Positions 27,552 through 37,293 are shown, counted from the stretch's first letter. The stretch: DNA of 64,000 nt from KBS-96 sp964247975 (GCA_964247975.1 CAXTWH010000025.1:16580-80579); one strand, 5' to 3'. Notes: generated by a model from the letters alone, not told the origin. Numbers and translations are program-made.

Positions 27552-27909
27552 GCCGTTTTCAGAGTTTCCCGTTACACTGAACAGAAAAGTGAATTGGCGT
27601 AGGGATTTGCCACGCTTTTGCAAATTAGTTCTGCGCGAGTAACGCCTTACGGGTATCGCCGGTCTCAGGCTCGTGCCACAAAGGGGTTCATTTGTTAGCG
27701 CCGGCAGCAATGAACAACAGGGTCGGGCCGCTCGGGAGATAAACGCTGGGCCGTCAGCGGCGATCAATCCAACGTTTTCTCCTCCGACTGCCGGGTAGCA
27801 TGTAACCAAACCACAGTCTATGAGGATTTGACCCGACGTGATTACATAACTTTGTCGCATCCGTACTAAACAAATTCATCGAAAAGACCTGAACTTCTTG
27901 CCCAAATTC
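27552..27909. other. Spacer, nothing recognised
   Basis: No supported gene. Short open frames on the minus strand lack family resemblance. It leads into the first MITE-like element. Confidence 0.4.
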
Positions 27910-27985
27910 GGGACAGCGGCACATAAAATCTGAGAACCTAGCCCAGTTGCTTACCACCTGCTCGGATTTTCTGTACCTCTGTCCC
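27910..27985. repeat. MITE-like palindromic element, copy 1
   Basis: A 76-bp element with imperfect terminal inverted repeats. The left arm begins GGGACAGCGGCACATAAAATC and the right arm reads, on the other strand, GGGACAGAGGTACAGAAAAT. Similarity to copy 2 (29097-29172) covers the whole element and some bases on each side, in the same orientation. The arms look like IS termini; no transposase is inside. Confidence 0.78.
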
Positions 27986-28210
27986 AATTAGCCGATGATT
28001 ATGTAGCCTCTTTTCCACGGCCCCTTTTTTGGTGTTCCGTAGAAACGACTGTTTTCGCTACAAGATCAACTAGGCAGAATATTGCAAGCTCGGAAAACCT
28101 TTGTATCTGTGGTTTGTAGACCGCCAGCGCACATAGACTTCCCTTTCTTGAGCTGACCCCATGCTGAGCGCAGTTATTAATTGTTTCCCGAAAATCTGCG
28201 GCTATCTTTG

Positions 28211-28702
28211 TCAGGCTTGGCTCTCCCATTCCCTGAGCAAAGCGTCCATAACGTTCTGGCGGTAGCGGAAATTAGTGCGTTTGATCCGGTCGAACGCGTC
28301 GGCCAGATTGAGCAGTCTGCGTTGCGCCGCGCGTCTGAGGAGGCCTAGCGTTCCCGTGACTTCCAGACCTTGGGCGCAAGCGACCCGGGCGCCTTCTTCA
28401 TCATCCATGAGCAGCAAGTCAGCATGAAGTTCCAGGGCGAGCGCGATCGCATCTTCTTCGCCGGCGTCGAGACCGGCCAAGATGCTCTCGTGAGAGCGAG
28501 GGGCGGGGCTTTGCCGGATGTCCACCCATCCGGGAGGATGAGAAATCCAGTCTCTTACGACGAGCGGCACTTTAGGGTGGCCCAGTTCCTCTCTGACCAC
28601 GGCAGGCAGGATGACCCGCTGGAAGAGAGCAGGAAGCAGCTCGATCTGGCCGATGAGGAGAAGATAATTAATCGGGCTGGTGTCGGCGATGACGAGCCGC
28701 AC
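28211..28702 (-). CDS. DUF3368 PIN-like toxin
   Basis: A 163-residue PIN-fold protein, the predicted ribonuclease toxin of a type II toxin-antitoxin pair. VIADTSPINYLLLIGQIELL carries the first acidic residue, REELGH the next, DAGEEDAIALALELHADLLL the central acidic cluster, and MDDEEGARVA the last. TGTLGLLRRAAQ is the usual DUF3368 C-terminal block. It starts three bases after the stop of the UPF0175 antitoxin gene, the standard order. The RNA target is unknown. All key acidic residues are present, so it could be active. Confidence 0.87.
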   Translation of the reverse strand: MRLVIADTSPINYLLLIGQIELLPALFQRVILPAVVREELGHPKVPLVVRDWISHPPGWVDIRQSPAPRSHESILAGLDAGEEDAIALALELHADLLLMDDEEGARVACAQGLEVTGTLGLLRRAAQRRLLNLADAFDRIKRTNFRYRQNVMDALLREWESQA

Positions 28703-28705
28703 CTT

Positions 28706-28969
28706 TCAAAAACCTAATCGTTCCAGCGTAGCGACATCGCGGTGCGCATCTTCCACGGTGTAATTGATCCAGACCTCATGCGCTTTCAGGAAACCGTCCA
28801 GTTCATAGCGGGTGCTGAAACCCAGAAGACGGCGGAGTTCGGCCTTGGTGATGTGTTCGTTCCTGTATTCTTCCAGCGCCAACCCTTCTAGCGCGCGGCG
28901 CGACAAATCATCTCCTAACGCGCAGAGCCGGGCGGCGATATCATCGGGAATTTGCAAGGTCACATCCAT
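28706..28969 (-). CDS. UPF0175 antitoxin
   Basis: An 87-residue UPF0175-family protein: IPDDIAARLCALGDDLSRRA, LEGLALEEYRNEHITKAELR and the helix-turn-helix-like RRLLGFSTRYELDGFLKAHE, ending with a short tail that would bind the toxin. It precedes the DUF3368 toxin in one operon. It probably represses its own promoter, which must lie in 28970-29096, between the gene and MITE copy 2. Confidence 0.87.
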   Translation of the reverse strand: MDVTLQIPDDIAARLCALGDDLSRRALEGLALEEYRNEHITKAELRRLLGFSTRYELDGFLKAHEVWINYTVEDAHRDVATLERLGF

Positions 28970-29096
28970 AAATCAGCTCTGCTTTCCAGCCTAAAGGATC
29001 TTCGTCGATTTGTCACGAAAACGCCGCGATCCCCGGGCCTCGTCGCGCTCCTCCTGGCGGCTGGATTCGCCCCAGTTGCTGATTAAGCCCGAATCC

Positions 29097-29172
29097 GGGA
29101 CAGCGGCACATAAAATCTAAGAACCTAGTCCAGTTACTTACCACCTGCTCGGATTTTATGTGCCTCTGTCCC
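29097..29172. repeat. MITE-like palindromic element, copy 2
   Basis: Direct copy of the element at 27910-27985. Its arms match better: left GGGACAGCGGCACATAAAAT, right arm (other strand) GGGACAGAGGCACATAAAAT, one mismatch in 20. The centre could fold out as a hairpin. With copy 1 it brackets the toxin-antitoxin pair. Confidence 0.8.
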
Positions 29173-29220
29173 AATTAGCCGATGAGCTGGGCCAAACGAA
29201 CACCTTACTGGTATGGCTAA

Positions 29221-29763
29221 CTACTGACTGCTGTTCGCGGCCAACTGCGTATCGAGATAAACGTTGCGGAAATCGGTAATCAGGCGGCGCGCTTCTTTGG
29301 GTCCGCCCCAGCCGTTGATTTCGGTTTTGGTTCCTTGCAGTTCTTTATAGATTGAGAAGAAATGCTCAATTTCCCGCTTCAGATGCGGAAAAATCTGATC
29401 GATGGTGTGAATGGAATCGTAACGCGGGTTATGATTCGGCACGGCCAGAACTTTCTGATCGTGCTCGTTTTTGTCCACCATGTACAATACGCCGACCGGC
29501 CGTACTTCGATTAGGCAGCCGGTAAAGCTTGGCTCTGTTACCAGCGTGAGAACATCCAAGGGATCGCCATCCTCGGCGAGGGTTCCGGGGATAAAACCAT
29601 AATCGCCCGGATAATGCATGGGCGAATACAAGGCGCGGTCCAGGCGGAACACGCCCAGTTTGCCGTCGTATTCAAATTTGTTCGCGGAGTTCTTGGGAAT
29701 TTCCACGATCATGCGGACCACTTCAGGCGTTTCCGGACCCGGATCGATGTCGTAAAGTCTCAC
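29221..29763 (-). CDS. ppa: Inorganic pyrophosphatase
   Basis: A 180-residue family I soluble pyrophosphatase that hydrolyses PPi to drive biosynthesis. IVEIPKNSANKFEYDGKLG, MHYPGDYGFIPGTLAEDGDP and the metal-binding signature DGDPLDVLTLV are present, as is the late KTEINGWGG block. It starts with GTG at 29763. It follows pyk on the same strand with a 64-base gap and may be co-transcribed with it. Confidence 0.94.
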   Translation of the reverse strand: MRLYDIDPGPETPEVVRMIVEIPKNSANKFEYDGKLGVFRLDRALYSPMHYPGDYGFIPGTLAEDGDPLDVLTLVTEPSFTGCLIEVRPVGVLYMVDKNEHDQKVLAVPNHNPRYDSIHTIDQIFPHLKREIEHFFSIYKELQGTKTEINGWGGPKEARRLITDFRNVYLDTQLAANSSQ

Positions 29764-29827
29764 GCGATCAGGTTAACAGAACTTTGGTGCTTTCGGAAGC
29801 AGTAAGAGGCCGCTGTACCCTCTTCCG

Positions 29828-31249
29828 TTAGTCTTCGAGCGACACGCGATGCAGGTTCAGAATGTTCGTGGTTCCGGGCTGATTCACCGGCTGCCCGGCC
29901 ACAAACACCACGCTGTCGCCCGGTTTTACGCGGCCGGTGGTGATCAAACAGCGCTCCATTTCCTTTAACATCCGATCCGTAGAAGTGGAGGCCGGGGCGA
30001 TAATCGCGTCCACGCCGTACATGACCGAAAGCTGGCGAGCGACGTGTTCATGCGAGGTAAACGCAAAAATCGGCACCGGCGGACGGTAACGGGCCAGCAG
30101 CTTGGCGCTGGCTCCGGTGGCAGTGCCAACTGCGAGAGCGCAAACATCGGCGGAACGGGCCATGTGGAACGCGGCATCGCAGATGATCTGCGGTACGCTC
30201 GGATTAACGGCCAGTTTCACCGGCTTGAAGCCTTCGCTGCGGACCGAAGTTTCCGTTTCCAAAGCGATGCGCGCCATCATCTGCACCGCTTCAATCGGAT
30301 ATTTGCCGGTGGAAGTTTCAGCGGAAAGCATCAGGGCGCTGGTGCCGTCGTAGATGGCGTTGGCGATGTCGCTGACTTCCGCCCGCGTGGGCAGCGGATT
30401 TTCAATCATGGATTCGAGCATCTGAGTGGCGGTAATCACGAAGCGCCCGTATTGGCGGCATCGCTCAATAATCAGCTTTTGGATTAGCGGCACTTTTTCG
30501 AGCGCCATTTCCACGCCCAGGTCGCCGCGCGCCACCATCAGGCCGTCCGATTCTTCGATGATGGAATCCAGATTCTGCCAGGCTTCCGGCTTTTCGATTT
30601 TGGCGATGATCGGCTGCGCGGCGTCCGCTTCTTCGAGCAGATGGCGCAGGCGCAGCACATCTTTGCCGGTGCGCACAAATGACAATGCGATGAAATCAAC
30701 GCCATGCTTTACGCCGAAGTGCGCGTCCGACACGTCTTTCTTCGATAACGACGGCGTGCTGACCGTTACGCCAGGAAGATTGATGCCTTTGCGATCGCTG
30801 ATCCAGCCGCCGTGAATCACACGGCAGCGCGCTGCGATTCCATCAGTAGAAATCACTTCCAGTTGCAGCGTGCCGTCGGCCAGCAGAACGCGGTTGCCTG
30901 GTTTTACATCGCGGGCAAAATCGGGGTAAGTGGTGCTGGCAAGTTCTTCCGTTCCTTCCACCGGTTGCGTGGTAATAACAAACACCGAACCAGTTTTCAA
31001 AACGCAGCCGCCGTTTTGAAATTTTTCCAGGCGTATCTTTGGGCCTTGCAGATCGAGCAGAATTCCCACATTCAGGCCGGTTTCTTTCGAAAGAGCGCGG
31101 ACGGCTTCTATGCGGCGGGCATGGTCTTCCTGAGTGCCGTGCGAAGCGTTCAAGCGGAACACGTTCACGCCGGCTTCAAACAACTTTTTCAGCGTTTCCG
31201 ACGGGTCGGTGGCAGGTCCCAGGGTGGCAACAATTTTCGTGGTTCGCAT
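29828..31249 (-). CDS. pyk: Pyruvate kinase
   Basis: Makes pyruvate and ATP from phosphoenolpyruvate and ADP. MRTTKIVATLGPATD is the canonical N-terminus, so ATG at 31249 is chosen; the frame is open to a TTG 48 bases upstream. Further motifs: FRLNASHGTQEDHARRIE, LLDLQGPKIRLE, IIAKIEKPEAW with the catalytic Lys, DGLMVARGDLGVEM, and TATQMLESMIENPLPTRAE. The C-terminal allosteric domain is complete (PGDSVVFVAGQPVNQPGTTN). Length is 473 residues, normal. Confidence 0.94.
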   Translation of the reverse strand: MRTTKIVATLGPATDPSETLKKLFEAGVNVFRLNASHGTQEDHARRIEAVRALSKETGLNVGILLDLQGPKIRLEKFQNGGCVLKTGSVFVITTQPVEGTEELASTTYPDFARDVKPGNRVLLADGTLQLEVISTDGIAARCRVIHGGWISDRKGINLPGVTVSTPSLSKKDVSDAHFGVKHGVDFIALSFVRTGKDVLRLRHLLEEADAAQPIIAKIEKPEAWQNLDSIIEESDGLMVARGDLGVEMALEKVPLIQKLIIERCRQYGRFVITATQMLESMIENPLPTRAEVSDIANAIYDGTSALMLSAETSTGKYPIEAVQMMARIALETETSVRSEGFKPVKLAVNPSVPQIICDAAFHMARSADVCALAVGTATGASAKLLARYRPPVPIFAFTSHEHVARQLSVMYGVDAIIAPASTSTDRMLKEMERCLITTGRVKPGDSVVFVAGQPVNQPGTTNILNLHRVSLED

Positions 31250-31329
31250 GGTTTGGTGCGCTACGATAAACGGGAGTTGAACTTTATTCTCCAACAACAG
31301 GTAAAGGAAAAGACCCTCAACGCTTCATT

Positions 31330-32157
31330 ATGCCGCTTTACCAAGCGATTGTTCTCGCGATTGTGCAAGGATTAACTGAATTTTTACCGGTTAGCAGCAC
31401 AGCGCATCTCGCTATTATTCCGCAGCTCCTGCAATGGAAAGATCCTGGTTTGGCTTTCGACATCGCATTGCACGTCGGCACGCTGGCGGCCATATTGATT
31501 TTTTTCTTTCGCGACTGGGTGAAAATTATCCTGGTCGGCTTGGGCATCCCGTTTGAAGGCGGCCCTGAAGACGAAAACAGCGCGGTGTTGTTGTATTACC
31601 TAATTCTCGGGACCATCCCGGTGGGGCTTGCCGGATTATTGTTTAAGAAACAAGCGGAAGGCCCCTGGCGCAACCTGATTGTTATGGGCATGATGTTAAT
31701 TGCCGTTGGCATTCTGATGTACTTCGGCGATAAGTTTGGCAAAGCAAAGCGCGGTTTGAATGAGATTACCTGGACAGACGCGATCTGGATCGGCATTTCG
31801 CAGGCGTTAGCAGTGGTTCCCGGCACGTCGCGCAGCGGCATTACCATTACTGCCGGCCGCTTCCGCTCTCTCAGCCGTGAAGCCGCCGCCCGGTTTTCGT
31901 TTCTGCTTTCCACGCCTGCTATCGGCGCAGCAGCCGCGAAAGACTTTCTGGATCTGCGCAAAGAAGGCGGCATCCCGCCCGGCATGGGAATGCCTTATGC
32001 GGTGGGCATTGTGGTGAGCGCGGTGGTAGGAATTGCGGTTATCGCCTTCTTTTTGAAGTACTTAAAACACAATACGCTGGCTTTGTTTGTTTGGTATCGA
32101 ATTGTGTTTGGCATAATAATAATCGCTCTGGCTGTTTTCTTCCGCATTGGCGGATGA
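31330..32157 (+). CDS. uppP: Undecaprenyl-diphosphatase (BacA/UppP)
   Basis: A 275-residue polytopic membrane protein that dephosphorylates undecaprenyl diphosphate to recycle the lipid carrier for peptidoglycan. Both active-site motifs are present: GLTEFLPVSSTAHLAI and VPGTSRSGITITAG. Its TGA overlaps the ATG of ftsK by four bases (ATGA at 32154-32157), so the genes are translationally coupled. It is divergent from pyk. Confidence 0.95.
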   Translation: MPLYQAIVLAIVQGLTEFLPVSSTAHLAIIPQLLQWKDPGLAFDIALHVGTLAAILIFFFRDWVKIILVGLGIPFEGGPEDENSAVLLYYLILGTIPVGLAGLLFKKQAEGPWRNLIVMGMMLIAVGILMYFGDKFGKAKRGLNEITWTDAIWIGISQALAVVPGTSRSGITITAGRFRSLSREAAARFSFLLSTPAIGAAAAKDFLDLRKEGGIPPGMGMPYAVGIVVSAVVGIAVIAFFLKYLKHNTLALFVWYRIVFGIIIIALAVFFRIGG

Positions 32158-34571
32158 TTTTTTTGACTCCGACGCGTTATCACCGGCTAAATGAAGCCGT
32201 AGGATTTCTTTTGTTTCTGGCAGGCTTGGCGATTGCCTTAAGTCTGGCCTCTTATCATCCCCTGGATTCATCTTGGGACACGGCAACCGGCGTGTTGCGA
32301 ACCAGCAATTTGTTGGGGCGAACGGGCGCTTATTTTTCCGATTTCGCTCTGCAGTTGTTTGGCTTAAGCGCGTACCTGCTGCCTGTGTTTGTTTGGCTGC
32401 TCGGCTGGAAGTGGATGCGGTCGAGCGCGATGCAAAGCCAGTGGATCAAAATCACCGGCGCTGTTCTGTTATGGCTGGCGGCGGCGAGCGCTTGCGGGTT
32501 AGCCGCGGACTGGCGGCCTTTGCAGGGTTTTACCGCCGGCGGCGTGGTGGGGCTGGTAGTGGCGGGTTATCTTGATTCGCTGATGAACGGCACCGGTGCG
32601 GCGATTGTTACGGCGGCTTGGGCAATCATTGCGATTTATCTGATTTCCACTTTTGAAGTGGCGATGCTCCTTCGCTGGCTAGCCGGTCCGAAGGCCTGGC
32701 TGCGAAATCGAATCGCGAGTGTTCGGGCTTGGAGCGAGGCTCGCCGCCAACGCGCGCTGGCGGAAGCGCAGCGGAAAGCAGCGGATCGCGAAGCAAAGCG
32801 GATAGCAAAAACAGTGCGTCCGGCAGCGGAAGTTGCTTCTTCCGCTAATGGCTTGCCCGCTAAGGCGGAAGCTGTGATGTCATCAACAGCGCCGGTTCCC
32901 CAGGCGGAGGATGCGCCGCCGTTTGACGTTGATGAGCCAGCGCCAAAGACTGCGGAAGAAGAAATCCCGATACGGGCTTTGGAAGAATTTCCTTTTGTGC
33001 GGCGTTCGCCGGAGCCGTCGGTAGAAGAGGATGATGATGTTCATTCGCTGCCTATCGCTGCACCAGGAAAACCGCTGCGACGGAAGCGCATCTATCGCGT
33101 TCCCGCCACGGATCTCCTAAGCGAACCGCCGGAGCGAAGCGGATTCGATGGCCAGGAGTTGAAAGAAGTAGCGGCCCGCATCAAATCGAAGCTCGAAGAA
33201 TTCAACGTGCGCGGCTCGGTGGTGCAGATCAACCCCGGCCCGGTGGTCACGACGTTTGAATACAAGCCGGAAGCAGGCGTGAAGTACAGCCGCATCACCA
33301 CGCTGAGCGAAGACTTATGTTTGGGTTTGCAGGCGGAATCGGTGTTGATTGAGCGTTTGCCGGGCAAGCCCACCATCGGCATTGAAGTGCCGAATACGCG
33401 GCGCGAAGTGATCAGCCTGCGCGAAATTCTGGAATCGCATGAGTTTCACGATGCTCCTTCGCGCATGACGATTGCTTTGGGCAAGGACATCAACGGGCGC
33501 ATTAAAGTGGCGCCGCTTGAAACCATGCCGCACTTGTTGATTGCCGGTTCCACCGGCTCCGGCAAAAGCGTCATGCTGAACGCCATGATTATGTCGTTTC
33601 TGTATAAAGCGACACCGGACGAAGTGCGAATGATTATGGTGGATCCGAAGCGGGTGGAGTTGGGCATCTACGAAGGCATTCCGCACCTGCTAACGCCGGT
33701 AATTACCGAACCGAAAAAAGCCACCAATGCCCTGCGCAACGCGGTGCTGGAAATGGAGCGGCGATTAAAGCTGCTTGCTTCGCAGGGCGTTCGCAATATT
33801 GATCAGTTCAACCAGAAGATCGCCAGACTTCGGCAGCAGCCTTTGGAGATGGCCGAAGATGACGCTGAACCGATGAGCGAGGATGAATTACAGCCGCTGC
33901 CTTATATTCTGATTCTGATTGATGAACTGGCTGACCTGATGATGCTGGAACGGCAGAACGTGGAAGAATGCATCACCCGGCTGGCGCAGATGGCCCGCGC
34001 GGTGGGAATGCATCTGGTGTTAGCCACGCAGCGGCCAAGCGTGGATGTGATTACCGGCATTATCAAAGCCAATTTTCCTTCGCGTATCAGCTTTCGCGTG
34101 GCAACGCGCGTGGATTCCCGCACGGTGCTCGATTCAATGGGCGCAGAACACCTGCTCGGCAAAGGCGACATGCTGTATCTGCCGCCCGGCTCATCGCGGC
34201 TTACCCGCGTTCACGGCGCGTTTGTTACCGAACATGAAATTACGAAAGTGGTGGAGTTCTGGAAAAACCAGGCTGCGCCGGAATATGACCAGAGTTACCT
34301 GCTGACGCCGCCTTCCGAAGACGAGAACGGTGAAACAGAAATAGCCGACGGCGAGCAGGACCCGATGTACGAAGACGCAGTGCGCATTGTGCTGGAAATG
34401 GGCAAAGCCTCCACTTCCACGCTGCAGCGGCGCTTGCGTTTAGGCTATGGCCGCGCCGCCCGCATTCTCGACATTATGCAGCGCGACGGCATTATCGGGC
34501 CGCCCGACGGCAGCCGCCCGCGCGAAGTGTTGAAGCGCCCCGACTGGCTGCGGGAAATTGAATACCGTTGA
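32154..34571 (+). CDS. ftsK: DNA translocase FtsK/SpoIIIE
   Basis: Pumps chromosomal DNA through the division septum. ATG at 32154, overlapping the uppP stop, gives MIFLTPTRYHRLNEAVGFLL and about 805 residues. Four membrane helices fill the first 190 or so residues, a charged linker follows (about 200-330), then the alpha/beta motor with GSTGSGKSVMLNAM (Walker A), ILILIDELADLMM (Walker B) and LATQRPSVDVITG. The C-terminal gamma winged helix (STSTLQRRLRLGYGRAARIL) reads KOPS-type DNA polarity. Complete and typical. Confidence 0.95.
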   Translation: MIFLTPTRYHRLNEAVGFLLFLAGLAIALSLASYHPLDSSWDTATGVLRTSNLLGRTGAYFSDFALQLFGLSAYLLPVFVWLLGWKWMRSSAMQSQWIKITGAVLLWLAAASACGLAADWRPLQGFTAGGVVGLVVAGYLDSLMNGTGAAIVTAAWAIIAIYLISTFEVAMLLRWLAGPKAWLRNRIASVRAWSEARRQRALAEAQRKAADREAKRIAKTVRPAAEVASSANGLPAKAEAVMSSTAPVPQAEDAPPFDVDEPAPKTAEEEIPIRALEEFPFVRRSPEPSVEEDDDVHSLPIAAPGKPLRRKRIYRVPATDLLSEPPERSGFDGQELKEVAARIKSKLEEFNVRGSVVQINPGPVVTTFEYKPEAGVKYSRITTLSEDLCLGLQAESVLIERLPGKPTIGIEVPNTRREVISLREILESHEFHDAPSRMTIALGKDINGRIKVAPLETMPHLLIAGSTGSGKSVMLNAMIMSFLYKATPDEVRMIMVDPKRVELGIYEGIPHLLTPVITEPKKATNALRNAVLEMERRLKLLASQGVRNIDQFNQKIARLRQQPLEMAEDDAEPMSEDELQPLPYILILIDELADLMMLERQNVEECITRLAQMARAVGMHLVLATQRPSVDVITGIIKANFPSRISFRVATRVDSRTVLDSMGAEHLLGKGDMLYLPPGSSRLTRVHGAFVTEHEITKVVEFWKNQAAPEYDQSYLLTPPSEDENGETEIADGEQDPMYEDAVRIVLEMGKASTSTLQRRLRLGYGRAARILDIMQRDGIIGPPDGSRPREVLKRPDWLREIEYR

Positions 34572-34630
34572 CGCATTCGCTACTGTTCTAAGATTGTTTT
34601 GGCATTGTTGCAAGAACAGGAGAGTTTTCT

Positions 34631-35842
34631 ATGCGAGTAGGGCTGTTCACGCGCGAATATCCGCCGCACATTTACGGCGGCGCGGGCGTGCATGTTGATT
34701 ACCTGAGCCGCGAACTGGCTAAGAAAATCGAAGTGGAAGTGCGATGTTGGGGCGAACAACACTCGCAGGAAGACAACTTGCAAGTGATCGGCCAGCAGCC
34801 CTGGGCCGAAATCACCAATGGCGCGGAAGGCAAGTTCAAAGGCGCTCTGGAAGCGTTCAGCTTAAATCTGACTCAGGTAAAAGCACTGCAAGGCGTAGAC
34901 GTGGTGCATACGCATACCTGGTATGTGTCGATGGCCGGTTATCTGGCAAAAAAACTGTATGGCGTTCCTTTTGTTTTAACTACTCATAGCCTGGAGCCGC
35001 TGCGAGCCTGGAAAGCGGAGCAGTTGGGCAGCGGGTATGCGATGAGTTCGTGGATGGAGCGCACGGCGATTCTGGATGCTGATGCGGTGATCGCCGTTTC
35101 GCAAGGCACGCGGGAAGACATTCTGCGCGTATATCCGGTGGACCCGGCGCGCATTCACGTAATCTATAACGGAATCGACATCGACGAATACCAGAAAACG
35201 GATAAGACCGGCGCACTGGAAAAATACGGCGTTGACCGGTTGGTTCCTTATGTTTTGTTTGTGGGACGCATTACGCGGCAAAAAGGCGTAACGCATTTAG
35301 TGGACGCTATCCGTTATCTTCCGCCGGAAACACAAGTGGTGCTATGCGCAGGCGCACCGGACACGCCGGAGATTGCGACGGAGATGCGCGACAAGGTAGA
35401 AGAAGTTCGCCAAGTGAATTCGCGGGTGGTTTGGATTGAAAAGATGGTGACGAAGCCGGAAGCGATCGAGCTTTACAGCAACGCGCAGGTGTTCTGCTGC
35501 CCGTCGGTGTATGAGCCTTTCGGCATCATCAATCTGGAAGCGATGGCCTGCCAAACGGCGGTAGTGGCGAGTGCCACCGGCGGTATTAAAGAGGTGGTCG
35601 TGGATGGCGACACAGGCTATCTGGTGCCATTTACGCAGGATCCAGCCACCAGCTTTCCTACCGATGCCGACCGCTTTGCGCGGGACCTAGCGGCGAAACT
35701 AACAACGCTGCTCGGCAACCCGGAGCTTTGCCGGAAGTTCGGCGAAGCAGGACGCAAGCGCGTGGAAGCAACGTTCAGTTGGAGCGCCATCGCGGACCAG
35801 ACCATTAACCTGTACAAAACCCTAGGGGCACAGAAGAAGTAA
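34631..35842 (+). CDS. GT4 glycogen synthase, Corynebacterium GlgA/GlgM type
   Basis: A 403-residue GT-B enzyme. TREYPPHIYGGAGVHVDYL at the N-terminus and FCCPSVYEPFGIINLEAMAC in the donor domain match the actinobacterial GlgA/GlgM group, which makes maltose-1-phosphate or elongates alpha-1,4-glucan from ADP-glucose. HTHTWYVSMAG and GGIKEVVVDGDTGYLVP are also typical. ATG at 34631 has AGGAGAG seven bases upstream. No glgB, glgC or glgE is beside it, so whether it makes glycogen or maltose-1-phosphate cannot be told here. Confidence 0.88.
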   Translation: MRVGLFTREYPPHIYGGAGVHVDYLSRELAKKIEVEVRCWGEQHSQEDNLQVIGQQPWAEITNGAEGKFKGALEAFSLNLTQVKALQGVDVVHTHTWYVSMAGYLAKKLYGVPFVLTTHSLEPLRAWKAEQLGSGYAMSSWMERTAILDADAVIAVSQGTREDILRVYPVDPARIHVIYNGIDIDEYQKTDKTGALEKYGVDRLVPYVLFVGRITRQKGVTHLVDAIRYLPPETQVVLCAGAPDTPEIATEMRDKVEEVRQVNSRVVWIEKMVTKPEAIELYSNAQVFCCPSVYEPFGIINLEAMACQTAVVASATGGIKEVVVDGDTGYLVPFTQDPATSFPTDADRFARDLAAKLTTLLGNPELCRKFGEAGRKRVEATFSWSAIADQTINLYKTLGAQKK

Positions 35843-35890
35843 ACTTCCTTCCCCCGATTGGCAGCGAAATTGCATCATCGTTGCGCAATC

Positions 35891-37246
35891 ATGAAAGAAG
35901 TTGTTGAAGAAGTTTCTCAATACCGGCACTGGTTGGTTTGCGCCAGCGGCAGAGCGTTTTCGCTTGGAAAATCGACCATTCTTTCACCGCTGCTCAGTTC
36001 GCTGATCGGAATTTTCATCATCAGCCGCTTAACCGGGTTATTTACCGGGCCGGAGAATTACGTCATTTATTTTGCCGGTCCGCTCGGCGGCGATACCAGT
36101 TTGTTGAAAATGGAGAACGCATTTCGCTCGGCGCGGCCGCTTTCCCTCAACAATGTTCCGGTGAAGTTCGAAGCAATTGATGATAGCGGCGACCCGGCCA
36201 TTGCGCGCTCCGTAGCCGCGCATCTCGCCCAAAAAAATAATACGCTGATGGTGGTGGGACATGTGCTCAGTTCCACTACCAAGCAAGCGCTTCCAATATA
36301 CATGGATGCCAAGCCGCCCATTCCGGTGATTCTGACCACCGAAACAAACCCCCAGATTCTTCCTTCCAGCACGGACCCGGACCAGGAGTATCCGGTGTTT
36401 CGGCTTTCGCCTACCGATGATGACCAAGCCAAAAGCGCGTTTGAATTCGCCAGAAAACAAGGCGGAACTAAGTTCTGGGTAGTGGAAGACCCAAGCAATA
36501 TGGTTTACACGAAATACCTGGCAGAAAAGTTTCTGGAAGCGGCGCAGACCACTTCGAGCCAAGTGCTGTTGTATTCATCCATGATGAACATGCCGACCTC
36601 TCTCACCGTGGATCGCTTAGGCGTACAGTGGGTTTTTATGGCAGGCGATTGGCGCAGCGCGCTTACTTTACTGCGGGAAATGCGAGCTTTGGGCGTGTCC
36701 AACAAACTGCGATTTATTTTAAGCGATGGCGCGGCTACCGACGAACTGCTCACCCAGGGCGGTCCGGAAGTGGAAGGCGTTTTTCTGATGCACGAGTTGA
36801 AAGCGGAAGTGTTCCGCCAAAACAACCAGGGCTACGGAGTGTACGCCGATTATGCGCTGGAAATTATTGAACGTTTATTGAAGAAAGGCGACCAGCGATT
36901 TTCCGAACTGGCACAACAGGAGCTTGGACCGTTGTACCTGCTACGAAAAGCGTTTCAGGTGCGCCGCGTTTCCGATGCGCGCGCAGTGCTGAATAAATGC
37001 ATGATCCGGTCCATGACAAGCCCTTACCGTTTGTCGAATGGCGAGGTGTTCCGTTTCCGTAAGGAAGGAACACGCGAAGACGCACGGTTTAACGTTTGGC
37101 AGATCCACAACCATCAATTTGTGGACTGCAACGAAGTTGAAGCGCCGAAACAGGAGATTACGCAGCGGCGATCCTTTTCTTCCAAACGACAAACGGTAGC
37201 GAGGGCGGAACAATTCAATCAGCAGTTAATGTCTTTTGAGAAGTGA
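35891..37246 (+). CDS. Membrane-anchored periplasmic-binding-fold protein (LivJ-like)
   Basis: About 451 residues. ATG at 35891 is preferred to an in-frame TTG 33 bases earlier. One membrane helix near residues 30-55 (LSPLLSSLIGIFIISRL) anchors a large extracytoplasmic domain of the type 1 periplasmic-binding fold, as in branched-chain amino acid receptors: YVIYFAGPLGGDTSLLKMEN, VVGHVLSSTTKQALPIY, FRLSPTDDDQAKSAFEFA and FILSDGAATDEL. The C-terminus is basic and lacks known motifs. No ABC permease or ATPase is adjacent, so a sensor or scaffold role is as likely as transport. Ligand unknown. Confidence 0.7.
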   Translation: MKEVVEEVSQYRHWLVCASGRAFSLGKSTILSPLLSSLIGIFIISRLTGLFTGPENYVIYFAGPLGGDTSLLKMENAFRSARPLSLNNVPVKFEAIDDSGDPAIARSVAAHLAQKNNTLMVVGHVLSSTTKQALPIYMDAKPPIPVILTTETNPQILPSSTDPDQEYPVFRLSPTDDDQAKSAFEFARKQGGTKFWVVEDPSNMVYTKYLAEKFLEAAQTTSSQVLLYSSMMNMPTSLTVDRLGVQWVFMAGDWRSALTLLREMRALGVSNKLRFILSDGAATDELLTQGGPEVEGVFLMHELKAEVFRQNNQGYGVYADYALEIIERLLKKGDQRFSELAQQELGPLYLLRKAFQVRRVSDARAVLNKCMIRSMTSPYRLSNGEVFRFRKEGTREDARFNVWQIHNHQFVDCNEVEAPKQEITQRRSFSSKRQTVARAEQFNQQLMSFEK

Positions 37247-37293
37247 GTTCTGGCGAGAAGCGTCGCTTTCAAAGATTTACAAACGGTTCAAAA

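Noticed and set aside
27999..28229. 76-codon minus-strand frame just past the toxin gene
   Set aside because: Overlaps the toxin end, lacks a ribosome binding site and any family resemblance.
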